A DNA stretch of 64,000 bases from Oricola nitratireducens (GTDB taxonomy: Bacteria; Pseudomonadota; Alphaproteobacteria; Rhizobiales; Rhizobiaceae): assembly GCF_014904745.1 (NCBI RefSeq), contig NZ_JACZCS010000001.1:124001-188000 (forward strand), written 5' to 3'. The notes under the pieces are model-generated. The model did not search any database and was not told where the DNA came from. It saw nothing but the letters and a program-made list of their open reading frames with translations. Each line of letters starts with the position of its first letter. The first letter of the stretch is position 1. The translations under genes and the position numbers were made by a program. Positions 27,170 through 36,239 of the stretch are shown piece by piece.

Positions 27170-27799
27170 CTATTTCGTGCCGTACATGCGGTCGCCGGCA
27201 TCGCCGAGGCCGGGGACGATATAGCCCTTGTCGTTGAGCTTCTCGTCGATCGCCGCGGTGAAGAGCGGCACGTCGGGATGCGCCTTGGTGAACTTCGCGA
27301 TGCCTTCCGGCGCGGCGAGCAGGCAGACGAAGCGCAAGTCCCTGGCGCCGCGCTCCTTCAGCTTCTGGACGGCGGCGATGGCGGAATTTGCGGTCGCCAG
27401 CATCGGATCGACGACGATGATCAGGCGGTCGGGGAGGTTCTCGGGCGCCTTGAAGTAGTATTCGACCGGCTCCAGCGTCTCGTGGTCGCGGTAGAGGCCG
27501 ATATGGGCGACGCGGGCCGAGGGAACCAGATCGAGCATGCCTTCAAGCAAGCCATTGCCGGCACGCAGGATGGAAGCGAAGACCAGCTTCTTTCCCTCAA
27601 GGACAGGCGACTCCATCTCCGCCAGCGGCGTCTCGATGGTTTCCATCGTCATCGGCAATTCGCGCGTCACCTCGTAGCAGAGCAGAAGCGAGATCTCGCG
27701 CAAAAGCCGGCGGAAGCCGGCGGTCGAGGTCTCCTGCTTGCGCATGAAGGTGAGCTTGTGTTGCACGAGCGGGTGATCGACGACGGTTACGCTGTCCAT
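27170..27799 (-). CDS. upp: Uracil phosphoribosyltransferase
   Basis: The 209-residue enzyme joins uracil and PRPP to UMP. It starts [20 protein letters not shown] and has the PRPP loop [15 protein letters not shown] near residue 130 and the [19 protein letters not shown]-terminus. The length is exactly typical. It complements the uracil released by thymidine phosphorylase acting on deoxyuridine. The ATG at 27799 was chosen on family length, and the longer frame upstream is not coding. Confidence 0.96.
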   Translation of the reverse strand: MDSVTVVDHPLVQHKLTFMRKQETSTAGFRRLLREISLLLCYEVTRELPMTMETIETPLAEMESPVLEGKKLVFASILRAGNGLLEGMLDLVPSARVAHIGLYRDHETLEPVEYYFKAPENLPDRLIIVVDPMLATANSAIAAVQKLKERGARDLRFVCLLAAPEGIAKFTKAHPDVPLFTAAIDEKLNDKGYIVPGLGDAGDRMYGTK

Positions 27800-27899
27800 G
27801 GGATGCCTCTTTGACTGTGTGGCGGACACAGTAGCGGGCGGCGGGGGGCGGGAAAAGCCGTCGCCGCGCAAACCCGCACTCTTTCCATAGCCAGTATCG

Positions 27900-28862
27900 T
27901 CAGGAGAGCCGTGCGAGGAGGGCGGCCCGCGTCGCCTCGTCGACGAAGGCGGCTTCGATGGCTGTGCGTGTGACGCCGAGAAGCGCCGCCTCGTCCATGC
28001 CGAAGTGTTCTTCGGCGATCTCATATTCGCGCGCCAGCGAGGTGTGGAAGAAGGGTGGATCGTCCGACGACAGCGTCACCCTGATGCCGGCATCGCGCAA
28101 TTTCGGGAAGGGGTGCTCGTCATAGGACGGGAAGACCGAGAGCGCGATGTTGGAGCCGGGGCAGACTTCCAGCACGACGCCCTCGTCGGCAAGCCGCGCG
28201 ACCAGCGCCGGATCCTCGATGGCGCGCACGCCGTGGCCGATGCGCGCCGGCTTCAGCCAGTCGAGCGCATCGCGGACGCTCTGCGCCCCGACCAGCTCGC
28301 CGGCATGGACGGTGATGGCGAGACCGGCGTCGCGGGCGATGTCAAAGGCGCGGGCGAAATCCTTCGGGTGATACGTGCGCTCGTCGCCGGCCATGCCGAA
28401 GCCGGTGACGAGCGGGTGCGGATTTTCGGCGACCCAGCGCGACGCCCTTTCGACGCCTTCCGGGCCCTCGTGGCGCAAACCGGTCGCGATCATGCGCGAT
28501 TCGATGCCGTGTTTCTCGCGGGCGCGGCGCATGCCCTCGGCGAGGCCGGCGACATAGGCGTCAGGCGTCAGGCCGGCATGGATCGCGTGGTCGGTGGAGA
28601 TGAAGAATTCCGAATAGATGGCGCCCTGGGAGGCAAGGTCGGCCAGATAGGTCTCGGCGAGCAGCGCGTAATCGTCCTCGTTGCGAAACAGCATCGAGGC
28701 GACGTCGTAGCAATGCAGAAAGGAGGTGAAATCGGACCAGACATAGGAGCCGTCGCGAATGATGACGGAGACGTCGGCGCCATATTTCGCCGCCTGGGCC
28801 TCGACCAGAGCAGGACTGGCCGCGCCTTCGATATGACAGTGGATTTCCGCTTTCAGGACCAT
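27900..28862 (-). CDS. add: Adenosine deaminase
   Basis: The 320-residue enzyme converts adenosine to inosine. The zinc ligands are in EIHCHIEGA at the N-terminus, in ITVHAGEL near residue 190 and in SSDDPPFF near residue 270. The ATG at 28862 is preceded by a GGAGT-like site, and the family normally begins right here. It supplies inosine to the purine nucleoside phosphorylase at 20158. It is divergent from ubiE across 130 bp. Confidence 0.92.
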   Translation of the reverse strand: MVLKAEIHCHIEGAASPALVEAQAAKYGADVSVIIRDGSYVWSDFTSFLHCYDVASMLFRNEDDYALLAETYLADLASQGAIYSEFFISTDHAIHAGLTPDAYVAGLAEGMRRAREKHGIESRMIATGLRHEGPEGVERASRWVAENPHPLVTGFGMAGDERTYHPKDFARAFDIARDAGLAITVHAGELVGAQSVRDALDWLKPARIGHGVRAIEDPALVARLADEGVVLEVCPGSNIALSVFPSYDEHPFPKLRDAGIRVTLSSDDPPFFHTSLAREYEIAEEHFGMDEAALLGVTRTAIEAAFVDEATRAALLARLS

Positions 28863-28993
28863 GGATGACGACTCCGGCAGTGAAGGGGAGACCTCCGTGA
28901 CACGATGGCACGGCTTGCGCAATGGCCCCGTTTGACGGCATAGGCTAGGCTCGAAACGAAACCGGCAACGCCATCACCAGACGGACGGGACCC

Positions 28994-29770
28994 ATGTCGC
29001 AATCCAGAACCACCGCAGGCAGCGCGATGAAGACGTCGTTCGGCTTTGCCGATGTGGGCGAAGGCGAAAAGCAGGGCCGCGTCAACGACGTGTTCCACAA
29101 GGTGGCGCAGCGCTACGACGTGATGAACGACCTGATGTCGGCGGGCATGCACCGGGTCTGGAAAGACGCGATGGTGACATCGCTCAACCCGCCGAAGCGC
29201 GGCCGCTGGCGCTCGCTCGATGTCGCCGGCGGCACCGGCGACATCGCGTTCCGTATCGTCGAGGCGTCGCGCCGCAATGCCGACGTCACCGTGCTCGACA
29301 TCAACGGCTCGATGCTGGAAGTCGGCCGCGACCGGGCGGTCAAGCGCGGCATCGCGGACAATCTCACATTCGTCGAGGCGAATGCCGAGGACCTGCCCTT
29401 CGAGGACAATTCCTTCGACGCCTATACGATCGCCTTCGGCATCCGCAACGTGCCGGACATCCCGAAGGCACTCGGAGAGGCCTGGCGGGTGCTGAAACGC
29501 GGCGGGCGCTTCCTGTGCCTGGAATTTTCCGAGGTCGACGCGCCGCTCCTGGAGACCATTTACGAAAAGTGGTCGTTCAACGCGATCCCGCGTATCGGCC
29601 AGATGGTGACCGGCGACGGCGAACCCTATCGCTACCTGGTGGAATCGATCGCCAAGTTCCCGAACCAGGAGAATTTCGCGCAAATGATCCGCAATGCCGG
29701 TTTCGGCCGCGTGACCTACACGAATTATACCGGCGGGATCGCCGCGCTGCATTCCGGCTGGAAGCTCTGA
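28994..29770 (+). CDS. ubiE: Ubiquinone biosynthesis C-methyltransferase UbiE
   Basis: The 258-residue SAM-dependent methyltransferase adds the C-methyl group in ubiquinone synthesis. The SAM motif is [14 protein letters not shown] near residue 77, preceded by the family signature around [34 protein letters not shown] is the normal C-terminus. The gene is followed by ubiB after four bases, the standard alphaproteobacterial pair. Confidence 0.96.
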   Translation: MSQSRTTAGSAMKTSFGFADVGEGEKQGRVNDVFHKVAQRYDVMNDLMSAGMHRVWKDAMVTSLNPPKRGRWRSLDVAGGTGDIAFRIVEASRRNADVTVLDINGSMLEVGRDRAVKRGIADNLTFVEANAEDLPFEDNSFDAYTIAFGIRNVPDIPKALGEAWRVLKRGGRFLCLEFSEVDAPLLETIYEKWSFNAIPRIGQMVTGDGEPYRYLVESIAKFPNQENFAQMIRNAGFGRVTYTNYTGGIAALHSGWKL

Positions 29771-29774
29771 TTTC

Positions 29775-31352
29775 ATGAACCGAACCATGGCCACACTCCG
29801 GCTGATGCGCGCCGGCTGGGTGCTCGCCCGCGAGGGCGTGATCGCCGGCCTGCCCGCTCAAGGATTGACCGGCTCGGCGGCGACGGGACACCGCATCGCC
29901 ACGGCGCTGGCGCGGCGGCGCAGCCAGAAACTCGACAATGCCGAACGCATGTCGAAGGCGATCGCGCGGCTCGGGCCGTCATACGCCAAGCTGGGGCAGT
30001 TCCTCGCGACGCGTCCGGATGTGATCGGCCTCGACCTGGCGCTCGATCTTGCCCATCTGCAGGACCGGATGGAAAGTTTCCCGAAGGCCGACGCGATGAC
30101 GCGCATCGAGGATTCGCTGGGCAAGCCGGTCAGCGAATTGTTCGAGGAAATCGGCGAGCCGGTCGCCGCCGCATCGATCGCGCAGGTGCATCAGGCGACG
30201 GTGCGTGACGAGACCGGCGAGACGCACAAGGTCGCGGTCAAGGTGATCCGGCCGGGTGTGCGGCGGCGTTTCGCGCGCGACCTCGATGCCTTCTTCCTGT
30301 TCGCGCAGTTGCAGGAAAAGCACATTCCGGCCTCGCGGCGACTCAGGCCCGTGGCGATCGCCGAGACTCTGGCGCAGACGACGAAGATCGAGATGGATCT
30401 GCGCCTCGAGGCCGCCGCGCTCGCCGAATTGCGCGAGAATACGCAGGACGATCCGGGTTTCCGGGTGCCAAAAGTCGACTGGCAGCGCACCGGGCGCGAC
30501 GTGCTGACGCTGGAATGGGTCGACGGGATCAAGATGTCCGAAATCGACGCGCTGCGCGAAGCGGGCCACGACCTGAACAAGCTCGCAGACACGGTGGTGC
30601 AGAGCTTCCTGCGCCACGCCATGCGCGACGGCTTCTTCCATGCCGACATGCATCCCGGCAACCTGTTCGTCGATCCGAAGGGCGATATCGTCGCCGTCGA
30701 TCTCGGCATTGCCGGGCGGATCGGGCTGAAGGAGCGGCGGTTCCTGGCCGAGATCCTGTACGGCTTCATCAAGCGCGACTTCCGGCGCGTCGCGCAGGTG
30801 CATTTCGAGGCCGGCTACGTGCCGCCGCATCACGACATCGAGGCCTTCGCGCAGGCGATCCGGGCCATCGGCGAGCCGATCCACGGCCAGCCGGCCGAGA
30901 CGATCTCGATGGCGAACCTCCTGACGCTGCTGTTCGAGGTCACCGACATTTTCGACATGCAGACGCGGCCGGAATTGCTGCTGCTGCAAAAAACCATGGT
31001 GGTGGTCGAGGGCAATGCCCGCGCGCTCAATCCGCGCTTCAACATGTGGAAGGCGTCGGAGCCGGTCGTCGGCGAATGGATCGCGCGCAACCTCGGACCG
31101 GCGGCGATCCTGACCGACGCGCGCAGCGGGCTGGAATCACTCGGCCGCCTCGCCCGCGCGCTGCCGGAACTGGCCGACCGCACCGAGAAACTGTCGCTGG
31201 AAATCGAGGAGATGGCCGAAACCGGCATGAAGCTCGATCCCGGCACGGTCGACGCCATCGGCAAGGCGGAGGCGCGCGAATCGCGCTCAGGTCGCGTGGC
31301 GCTCTGGATCATCGCCGCGGCGGCGGTCTGGATTGCCTGGCAGCTGAGCTGA
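29775..31352 (+). CDS. ubiB: UbiB, ABC1/ADCK-type atypical kinase for ubiquinone synthesis
   Basis: The 525-residue protein belongs to the UbiB/COQ8 family, membrane-associated atypical kinases or ATPases needed for ubiquinone synthesis. The KxGQ motif is in YAKLGQFLATRPD near residue 75, the Ala-rich loop in AAASIAQVHQA near residue 133, and the metal-binding D in IVAVDLGIAGRIG near residue 310. The C-terminus holds a hydrophobic helix. It ends 58 bp before the HTH-CoaBC gene. Confidence 0.95.
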   Translation: MNRTMATLRLMRAGWVLAREGVIAGLPAQGLTGSAATGHRIATALARRRSQKLDNAERMSKAIARLGPSYAKLGQFLATRPDVIGLDLALDLAHLQDRMESFPKADAMTRIEDSLGKPVSELFEEIGEPVAAASIAQVHQATVRDETGETHKVAVKVIRPGVRRRFARDLDAFFLFAQLQEKHIPASRRLRPVAIAETLAQTTKIEMDLRLEAAALAELRENTQDDPGFRVPKVDWQRTGRDVLTLEWVDGIKMSEIDALREAGHDLNKLADTVVQSFLRHAMRDGFFHADMHPGNLFVDPKGDIVAVDLGIAGRIGLKERRFLAEILYGFIKRDFRRVAQVHFEAGYVPPHHDIEAFAQAIRAIGEPIHGQPAETISMANLLTLLFEVTDIFDMQTRPELLLLQKTMVVVEGNARALNPRFNMWKASEPVVGEWIARNLGPAAILTDARSGLESLGRLARALPELADRTEKLSLEIEEMAETGMKLDPGTVDAIGKAEARESRSGRVALWIIAAAAVWIAWQLS

Positions 31353-31378
31353 AGCTTTACGCGAGCCGGGCAATATGA

Positions 31379-31390
31379 TTGGATAATTCC
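31379..31390 (+). promoter_or_regulatory. Putative operator 1 upstream of the HTH-CoaBC gene
   Basis: TTGGATAATTCC is one of two 12-bp direct repeats. Extended by two bases, it has arms TTGGA/TCCAA. It lies in the 58-bp gap between ubiB and the fusion gene, and its centre is 19 bp from that of operator 2. Confidence 0.5.
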
Positions 31391-31397
31391 AACTAAA

Positions 31398-31409
31398 TTG
31401 GAATATTCC
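31398..31409 (+). promoter_or_regulatory. Putative operator 2, abutting the HTH-CoaBC start codon
   Basis: TTGGAATATTCC contains the perfect palindrome GGAATATTCC and ends two bases before the ATG at 31411. It also contains the only GGA that could serve as a ribosome site. Binding here would block both transcription and start-codon access. Confidence 0.5.
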
Positions 31410-31410
31410 C

Positions 31411-32886
31411 ATGTCCGAGATCGGAAAATTCGTCGAAGAACGGCTTTTCAAGCTGAACAAGCGCCCAATTACGGCGGCGACCGAAGCCGGGTTGGAGCGA
31501 TCCTATCTGCGCGACCTGATTGTCGGCAAGAAGCAGACGATCCGCTCCGACATGGTGGAAAAGGTCGCCGAAGCGATCGGCGCAACGCCGCAACAGCTGA
31601 TCGCGCTGCAATCGGGCGGCGAGGCCGAGGCATCGCCGAACCCCGCAGCACCCGGGCAAAGCCCGGTCGACGGCAAGCGGATCCTGCTGATCATCGGCGG
31701 CGGCATCGCGGCCTACAAATGCCTCGACCTGATCCGGCGGCTGCGCGAGCGCGGCGCAAACATACGGCCGGTGATGACAAAGGCGGCGACGGAATTCGTG
31801 ACGCCGCTCTCGGTCGGCGCGCTTGCCGCCGGCAAGGTGTTCACCGAACTGTTCGACCGCGAGGACGAGCAGGATGTCGGCCATATCCGCCTGGCGCGCG
31901 AGACGGATCTGATCGTCGTCGCGCCGGCGACGGCGGACCTGATGGCCAAGATGGCGGCGGGACTCGCCAACGACCTCGCCTCGACGATCCTGCTGGCGGC
32001 CGGCAGCCCGGTGCTGCTCGCCCCGGCGATGAACCCGCATATGTGGAACCACGCCGCGACGACGCGGAACCGGCAAACTCTCGCGGCGGACGGGATCCGT
32101 TTCGTCGGACCGAATGCCGGCGAAATGGCAGAGGCCGGCGAGGCGGGCAAGGGCCGGATGGCGGAGCCGCTGGAGATCGTCGCGGCGATCGAGGCAATTC
32201 TTGACGTCGCGCCCAAACCGTTATCCGGCAAAAGGATTGTCGTGACGTCGGGGCCGACGCATGAGCCGATCGACCCGGTGCGCTATATCGCCAACCGGTC
32301 TTCGGGCAAGCAGGGCCATGCGATCGCGGCGGCGCTGGCGCGGCTCGGCGCCGACGTCCGGCTTGTCTCCGGGCCGGTGACGATCGCCGATCCGTCCGGC
32401 GTAACCGTGACGCATGTCGAGACGGCGCGGCAGATGAAAGAGGCCGTCGAAAGCCTGCTGCCGGCGGACGCGGCGATCTTCGCCGCCGCTGTCGCCGACT
32501 GGCGAGCCGCGACCGAAGCCGGCGAAAAGATGAAGAAGGAAGGCGGCAAGGGGCCTTCCGCGCTGCCGCTGACCGAGAATCCGGACATCCTCGCCGGTAT
32601 TGGCAATCATGAAAGCCTGCGCCCCGGTCTCGTCATCGGCTTTGCCGCCGAGACCGAGAAGCTGATCGAGCACGGCACGGCGAAGCTGAAACGCAAGGGC
32701 GCGGATTACATCGTCGCCAATGACGTGTCGCCGGACAGCGGCATCGGCGGAACCGGCGTGATGGGCGGCGACCGCAACCGGATCACGCTGCTGTCGCGCG
32801 ACGGCGCCGACCCATGGCCGGAGATGAGCAAGGACGAGGTGGCGGCGAAGCTCGCAGCGCTAGTTGCGGAGCGGCTGGCGGAATGA
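31411..32886 (+). CDS. coaBC: CoaBC with an N-terminal helix-turn-helix domain
   Basis: The 491-residue protein makes 4'-phosphopantetheine from phosphopantothenate and cysteine. The decarboxylase (CoaC) half starts at residue 87 (DGKRILLIIGGGIAAYK) and contains LLAPAMNPHMWNH near residue 205. The ligase (CoaB) half has SGPTHEPIDPVRYIANRSS near residue 277 and AAVADWRA near residue 360. Residues 1-65 are an additional XRE/LexA-like DNA-binding domain (PITAATEAGLERSYLRDLIV), joined by an Ala/Pro linker. No start codon lies between residue 48 and the CoaC domain, so the fusion is not an annotation artefact. A typical CoaBC has about 400 residues. Confidence 0.9.
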   Translation: MSEIGKFVEERLFKLNKRPITAATEAGLERSYLRDLIVGKKQTIRSDMVEKVAEAIGATPQQLIALQSGGEAEASPNPAAPGQSPVDGKRILLIIGGGIAAYKCLDLIRRLRERGANIRPVMTKAATEFVTPLSVGALAAGKVFTELFDREDEQDVGHIRLARETDLIVVAPATADLMAKMAAGLANDLASTILLAAGSPVLLAPAMNPHMWNHAATTRNRQTLAADGIRFVGPNAGEMAEAGEAGKGRMAEPLEIVAAIEAILDVAPKPLSGKRIVVTSGPTHEPIDPVRYIANRSSGKQGHAIAAALARLGADVRLVSGPVTIADPSGVTVTHVETARQMKEAVESLLPADAAIFAAAVADWRAATEAGEKMKKEGGKGPSALPLTENPDILAGIGNHESLRPGLVIGFAAETEKLIEHGTAKLKRKGADYIVANDVSPDSGIGGTGVMGGDRNRITLLSRDGADPWPEMSKDEVAAKLAALVAERLAE

Positions 32887-32892
32887 ACGCGG

Positions 32893-33687
32893 TCAGGCGG
32901 CCCTTGCGGCCTTTTCGATGCAGAAGGGCGTGAGCGACAGGTTGCCGTCCTCGACCGTGACGAAGCTCGACGGCGGGACCGGCTGCCATTGGCGGCTCGC
33001 ATCCTCGAAGGGTTCCGACACCAGACAGATGGACCGGCAAGATTCGAGTTTCGCCCAGAACAGGGTCGGGGCGTGTTCGTCGCTCGCATAGCGGATGGCA
33101 AACAGGCGACGGCCGCAGGAGAAGGCCGCGGTGAACCGGATAAAGGGCGTCACGCCCCTTTTGCGCGCCTCGTCTCCGACGAAACGGATCGTGCGGGCGA
33201 AGGCGGCCTGCGGGTCCTTGTCGAGGCCGAATTGCAGCGCCAGCAGAAACAGGATCTCCGAATCCGTCGAGCCGGTGCGGGCGTTGTAGAGCGTATCGTC
33301 GAGCGCCAGTTCGAGCGGACGGCGCAAGACGGCGAAATCGCCTATCTGGCCGTTATGCATGAACGACCAGTTGCCCATGACGAAGGGGTGGCAGTTGACC
33401 CGGCTGGTCTCGCCGATGGTCGAGGCGCGGACATGGGCGAGGAACAGGCCGGAACGGATCTGGCGGGCGAGGCTTTCGAGATTGCGGTCGGCCCAGGCGG
33501 GCAGGATGTCGCGATAAAGGCCGGGCTCGTCGCGGTCGCCGTACCAGGCCACTCCGAAACCGTCGCCATTGATTGGCGTTTTGGCCTGGCGGGCATGATG
33601 CGACTGCTCGATCAACGAATGGGCCGGCGAGAGGATCAGATCCTCCAGATAGACGGGATCGCCGCTATAGGCGGCCCAGCGACACAT
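32893..33687 (-). CDS. Class II glutamine amidotransferase, EgtC/YafJ-like
   Basis: The 264-residue protein begins MCRWAAYSG, placing the catalytic cysteine at position 2 after methionine removal. GDGFGVAWYGDRDEPGLYRD near residue 40 and HVRASTIGETSRVNCHPF near residue 85 are the substrate-side motifs of this branch. It hydrolyses a glutamine or gamma-glutamyl amide. EgtC in ergothioneine synthesis is the best known relative, but no ergothioneine gene is adjacent, so the substrate is open. It is two bases from the DUF6356 gene and converges with coaBC. Confidence 0.88.
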   Translation of the reverse strand: MCRWAAYSGDPVYLEDLILSPAHSLIEQSHHARQAKTPINGDGFGVAWYGDRDEPGLYRDILPAWADRNLESLARQIRSGLFLAHVRASTIGETSRVNCHPFVMGNWSFMHNGQIGDFAVLRRPLELALDDTLYNARTGSTDSEILFLLALQFGLDKDPQAAFARTIRFVGDEARKRGVTPFIRFTAAFSCGRRLFAIRYASDEHAPTLFWAKLESCRSICLVSEPFEDASRQWQPVPPSSFVTVEDGNLSLTPFCIEKAARAA

Positions 33688-33689
33688 GC

Positions 33690-33911
33690 TCAGTTGGCCC
33701 CGAAGCGATTATGGATGCGGTGGTGCATCCGATTGATCGCCGACGAAGCAGTGCGCTCGAACAGGAAGGGCAGGACGGCATGGACGGCCGCCGCCGTCGC
33801 GGCCAGGAACAGCGTGCCGGCGAACCAGCCGGCGAAGCGCATATGCTCGAAATAGGTCTCGTCCACCGACGCCGGATGATCGAGAAAGAGTTTTGCAACC
33901 TGTTCGCGCAT
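33690..33911 (-). CDS. DUF6356 family small membrane protein
   Basis: The 73-residue protein starts MREQVAKLFLDHPASVDETYFEHM and has one hydrophobic helix (GTLFLAATAAAVHAVLPFLF), ending in a His/Arg-rich tail. This matches a small family I know from rhizobia as DUF6356. No function is known. It is the first gene of a two-gene minus-strand unit with the amidotransferase, and divergent from the Lrp gene. Confidence 0.75.
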   Translation of the reverse strand: MREQVAKLFLDHPASVDETYFEHMRFAGWFAGTLFLAATAAAVHAVLPFLFERTASSAINRMHHRIHNRFGAN

Positions 33912-34012
33912 GTTCGCCTCCGTTTCCAACGGGCCGGACCTTAACCGCGATGCTAGGCGATCGTTTCCCAATTTTTCGTTTATTTTTTCGATTTTTGGGA
34001 TAATTTCCCGAC

Positions 34013-34480
34013 ATGACAGATATCGATGCGACAGACTGCCGGATTCTTGCCATCCTGCAACGCGATTCGTCCGTTTCCATGGAGGAACTGTCGGAACAGG
34101 TGAACCTGTCACGCAATGCCTGCTGGCGGCGCGTGAAGAACATGGAAGCGGCCGGCGTGATCCGCGGCCATGCCGCGATCCTCGATGCCGAGAAGCTCGG
34201 CTGCGGGCTCGCCGCGCTGGTGTTCATCCGGGCGGCGAACCACGATCCGGACTGGCTCGAGAAATTCCGCCGCGCGGTCGCAACGATCCCGCATGTGGTC
34301 GAGGCCTACCGGATGAGCGGCGATCTCGACTACATGCTGAAGGTGCAGGTCGCCGACATGCGCGCCTATGACCGGTTCTACCAGAAACTGATCCGCACCG
34401 TGCCGCTGGCCGACGTCTCGGCCTCCTTCGTGATGGAGGAGATCAAGGAAAACCGCGGCCTGCCGCTCGAGCCGGTATGA
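34013..34480 (+). CDS. Lrp/AsnC-family transcriptional regulator
   Basis: The 155-residue regulator has the AsnC helix-turn-helix at residues 5-55 (DATDCRILAILQRDSSVSME, then NLSRNACWRRVKNMEAAGVI) and the C-terminal RAM ligand-binding domain. It probably responds to an amino acid and controls itself or a neighbour. The 101-bp gap to the divergent DUF6356 gene is the likely operator region. The target is not clear from the neighbourhood. Confidence 0.93.
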   Translation: MTDIDATDCRILAILQRDSSVSMEELSEQVNLSRNACWRRVKNMEAAGVIRGHAAILDAEKLGCGLAALVFIRAANHDPDWLEKFRRAVATIPHVVEAYRMSGDLDYMLKVQVADMRAYDRFYQKLIRTVPLADVSASFVMEEIKENRGLPLEPV

Positions 34481-34577
34481 CAGAAGTCTTCAGGCGGTGA
34501 ACAATGCGTCTCCGGCGTGCGAAATTGTGAACGTGCCGTCCGGCGCCCTATCTATGCGTCAACGAAGGAGACGACCC

Positions 34578-35495
34578 ATGTCCATACGACCCGTCAAGCA
34601 TATCTCCGGCACGCAGACCACGATGGAAGGCGCGGGCGTCAAGCTCGAGCGCGTCTTCGGGTTCGGCGACCCGTCGATGACCGATCCGTTCCTGATGATG
34701 GACGATTTCCGCAACGATCGCCCGGAAGACTACAAGGCCGGTTTTCCCTGGCACCCGCATCGCGGCATCGAGACGATCACCTATGTGCTCGAAGGCTCCG
34801 TCGACCATGCCGACAGCCTCGGCAATGCCGGCACGCTCGGGCCGGGCAGCGTTCAGTGGATGACGGCCGGTTCCGGCATCATGCACCAGGAAATGCCGAA
34901 AGGCGACTTCAGGGGGCGGATGCACGGCTTCCAGCTGTGGGCGAACCTGCCGTCGAGCCTGAAGATGACCACGCCGCGCTACCAGGATATCGGCGCGACC
35001 GACATTCCCGAAGTCGTCGACGATGACGGCACGCGGGTGCGCGTCGTGGTCGGCGAATTCTGGGGCAAGCGCGGCCCCGTCGACGGCGTCGCCGCCGATC
35101 CGCAATATCTCGACATCTCGGTTCCGGCGAACACGCGCAAGGTGTTCAAGGTGGACGCCTACCGCTCGACCTTCGCCTATATCTTCCAGGGCTCGGCGTC
35201 GTTCCGCGACGCGTCGAAACCGTTCGGCGTGCTGGTCGAAAAGGAGGTCGACGGCGAGGAAGTCCATATCCGCGACATGTCGGGCAACCGGACGCTCGTC
35301 GTCTTCGACACCGGCGACAAGATCGTCGTCCAGTCGGGCGAGCAGGGCGTGCGTTTCCTGCTGGTCTCGGGCGCGCCGATCAAGGAACCGGTCGCCTGGC
35401 ACGGGCCGATCGTGATGAACACGCGCGAGGAGCTGGTGCAGGCATTCGACGACCTGCGTAGCGGCAATTTCATCCGCGAGGGCGCGACGCTGTAA
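34578..35495 (+). CDS. Pirin family protein
   Basis: The 305-residue bicupin has the iron-binding motif FPWHPHRGIETITYVLEGSV near residue 58 and PGSVQWMTAGSGIMHQEMP near residue 98. The C-terminal cupin (KEPVAWHGPIVMNTREE) completes the fold. Bacterial pirins are reported as quercetinases or redox-sensing regulators; which applies here is unknown. The ATG at 34578 follows an AAGGAG ribosome site and was preferred to a longer frame. Confidence 0.93.
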   Translation: MSIRPVKHISGTQTTMEGAGVKLERVFGFGDPSMTDPFLMMDDFRNDRPEDYKAGFPWHPHRGIETITYVLEGSVDHADSLGNAGTLGPGSVQWMTAGSGIMHQEMPKGDFRGRMHGFQLWANLPSSLKMTTPRYQDIGATDIPEVVDDDGTRVRVVVGEFWGKRGPVDGVAADPQYLDISVPANTRKVFKVDAYRSTFAYIFQGSASFRDASKPFGVLVEKEVDGEEVHIRDMSGNRTLVVFDTGDKIVVQSGEQGVRFLLVSGAPIKEPVAWHGPIVMNTREELVQAFDDLRSGNFIREGATL

Positions 35496-35610
35496 CTGCC
35501 CGACCGCCCGTCCCGCCAATACCGGAGATCCTGCCGGCATTGGCGCAGGCCGCATCGACAATCCGTGCGCCAGTGCTATCTTCCACCGACCATTCGGATG
35601 AGGTGTGAAG

Positions 35611-36207
35611 ATGGCGCGTTCCGTTCTCGAAGACCTGCAGACGCGCCTGAGCGCCGCCCGAAAAGAGGTCGAAGCGGAAATGGAGACGCAACTCGCCGAA
35701 CAACGCGAGCGTTTCCGCTACAGCCTGCAGCGCGGCAAGGTACGTTTTGAACGCGATGTCCGCGAATTGCAGCGCCGCTATCGTGTCGGTCTGCTGAAAT
35801 ACATCGTCGGGGCCAGGCTCGGCTATATTCTGTCAGCCCCGGTCATCTACGGGTTGATCGTGCCGCTGGTCTTCCTCGATCTGGCGGTGACGATCTACCA
35901 GCACATCTGCTTCAGGATCTACAAGATCCCGCTTGTGCGGCGGAGGAACCATATCATCGTGGACCGCCAGCATCTCGCCTATCTCAACGGTATCGAGAAA
36001 CTGAATTGCGTCTATTGCGGCTACGCCAACGGCCTGATCGCCTACGCGCGGGAAATCGCCGGGCGGACCGAACAATTCTGGTGCCCGATCAAGCATGCGC
36101 GCCGCAGCGCCGATCCGCACGATCATGTCGACGCCTTCTTCGATTACGGCGATGCGGAAGCCTATCGCTCCAGCCTCGAGGATCTGCGCGGGCAGTGGAA
36201 AATCTGA
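35611..36207 (+). CDS. Conserved protein with coiled coil, membrane helix and Cys motif
   Basis: The 198-residue protein is not one I can name. Residues 1-60 are a highly charged coiled coil. Residues 70-100 form a hydrophobic stretch of one or two helices (ILSAPVIYGLIVPLVFLDLA). The C-terminal part has LNCVYCGYANGLIAYAREIA near residue 135 and FWCPIKHARR near residue 163, giving a CxxC plus Cys/His set that may bind metal. Similar proteins occur in rhizobia as conserved hypotheticals. The ATG at 35611 follows GAGG, and a GTG six bases upstream is possible. Confidence 0.75.
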   Translation: MARSVLEDLQTRLSAARKEVEAEMETQLAEQRERFRYSLQRGKVRFERDVRELQRRYRVGLLKYIVGARLGYILSAPVIYGLIVPLVFLDLAVTIYQHICFRIYKIPLVRRRNHIIVDRQHLAYLNGIEKLNCVYCGYANGLIAYAREIAGRTEQFWCPIKHARRSADPHDHVDAFFDYGDAEAYRSSLEDLRGQWKI

Positions 36208-36239
36208 GGCGAAGACAAGAGGCCGGTACGATGCCGTGC

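Noticed and set aside
31379-31392. TTGGATAATTCCAA as a third operator for the LacI regulator
   Set aside because: It matches the LacI operator at 12 of 14 positions, but lacks the central CG that LacI-family proteins contact, and it is 14 kb away before a housekeeping gene. The paired repeat next to it fits local autoregulation better.
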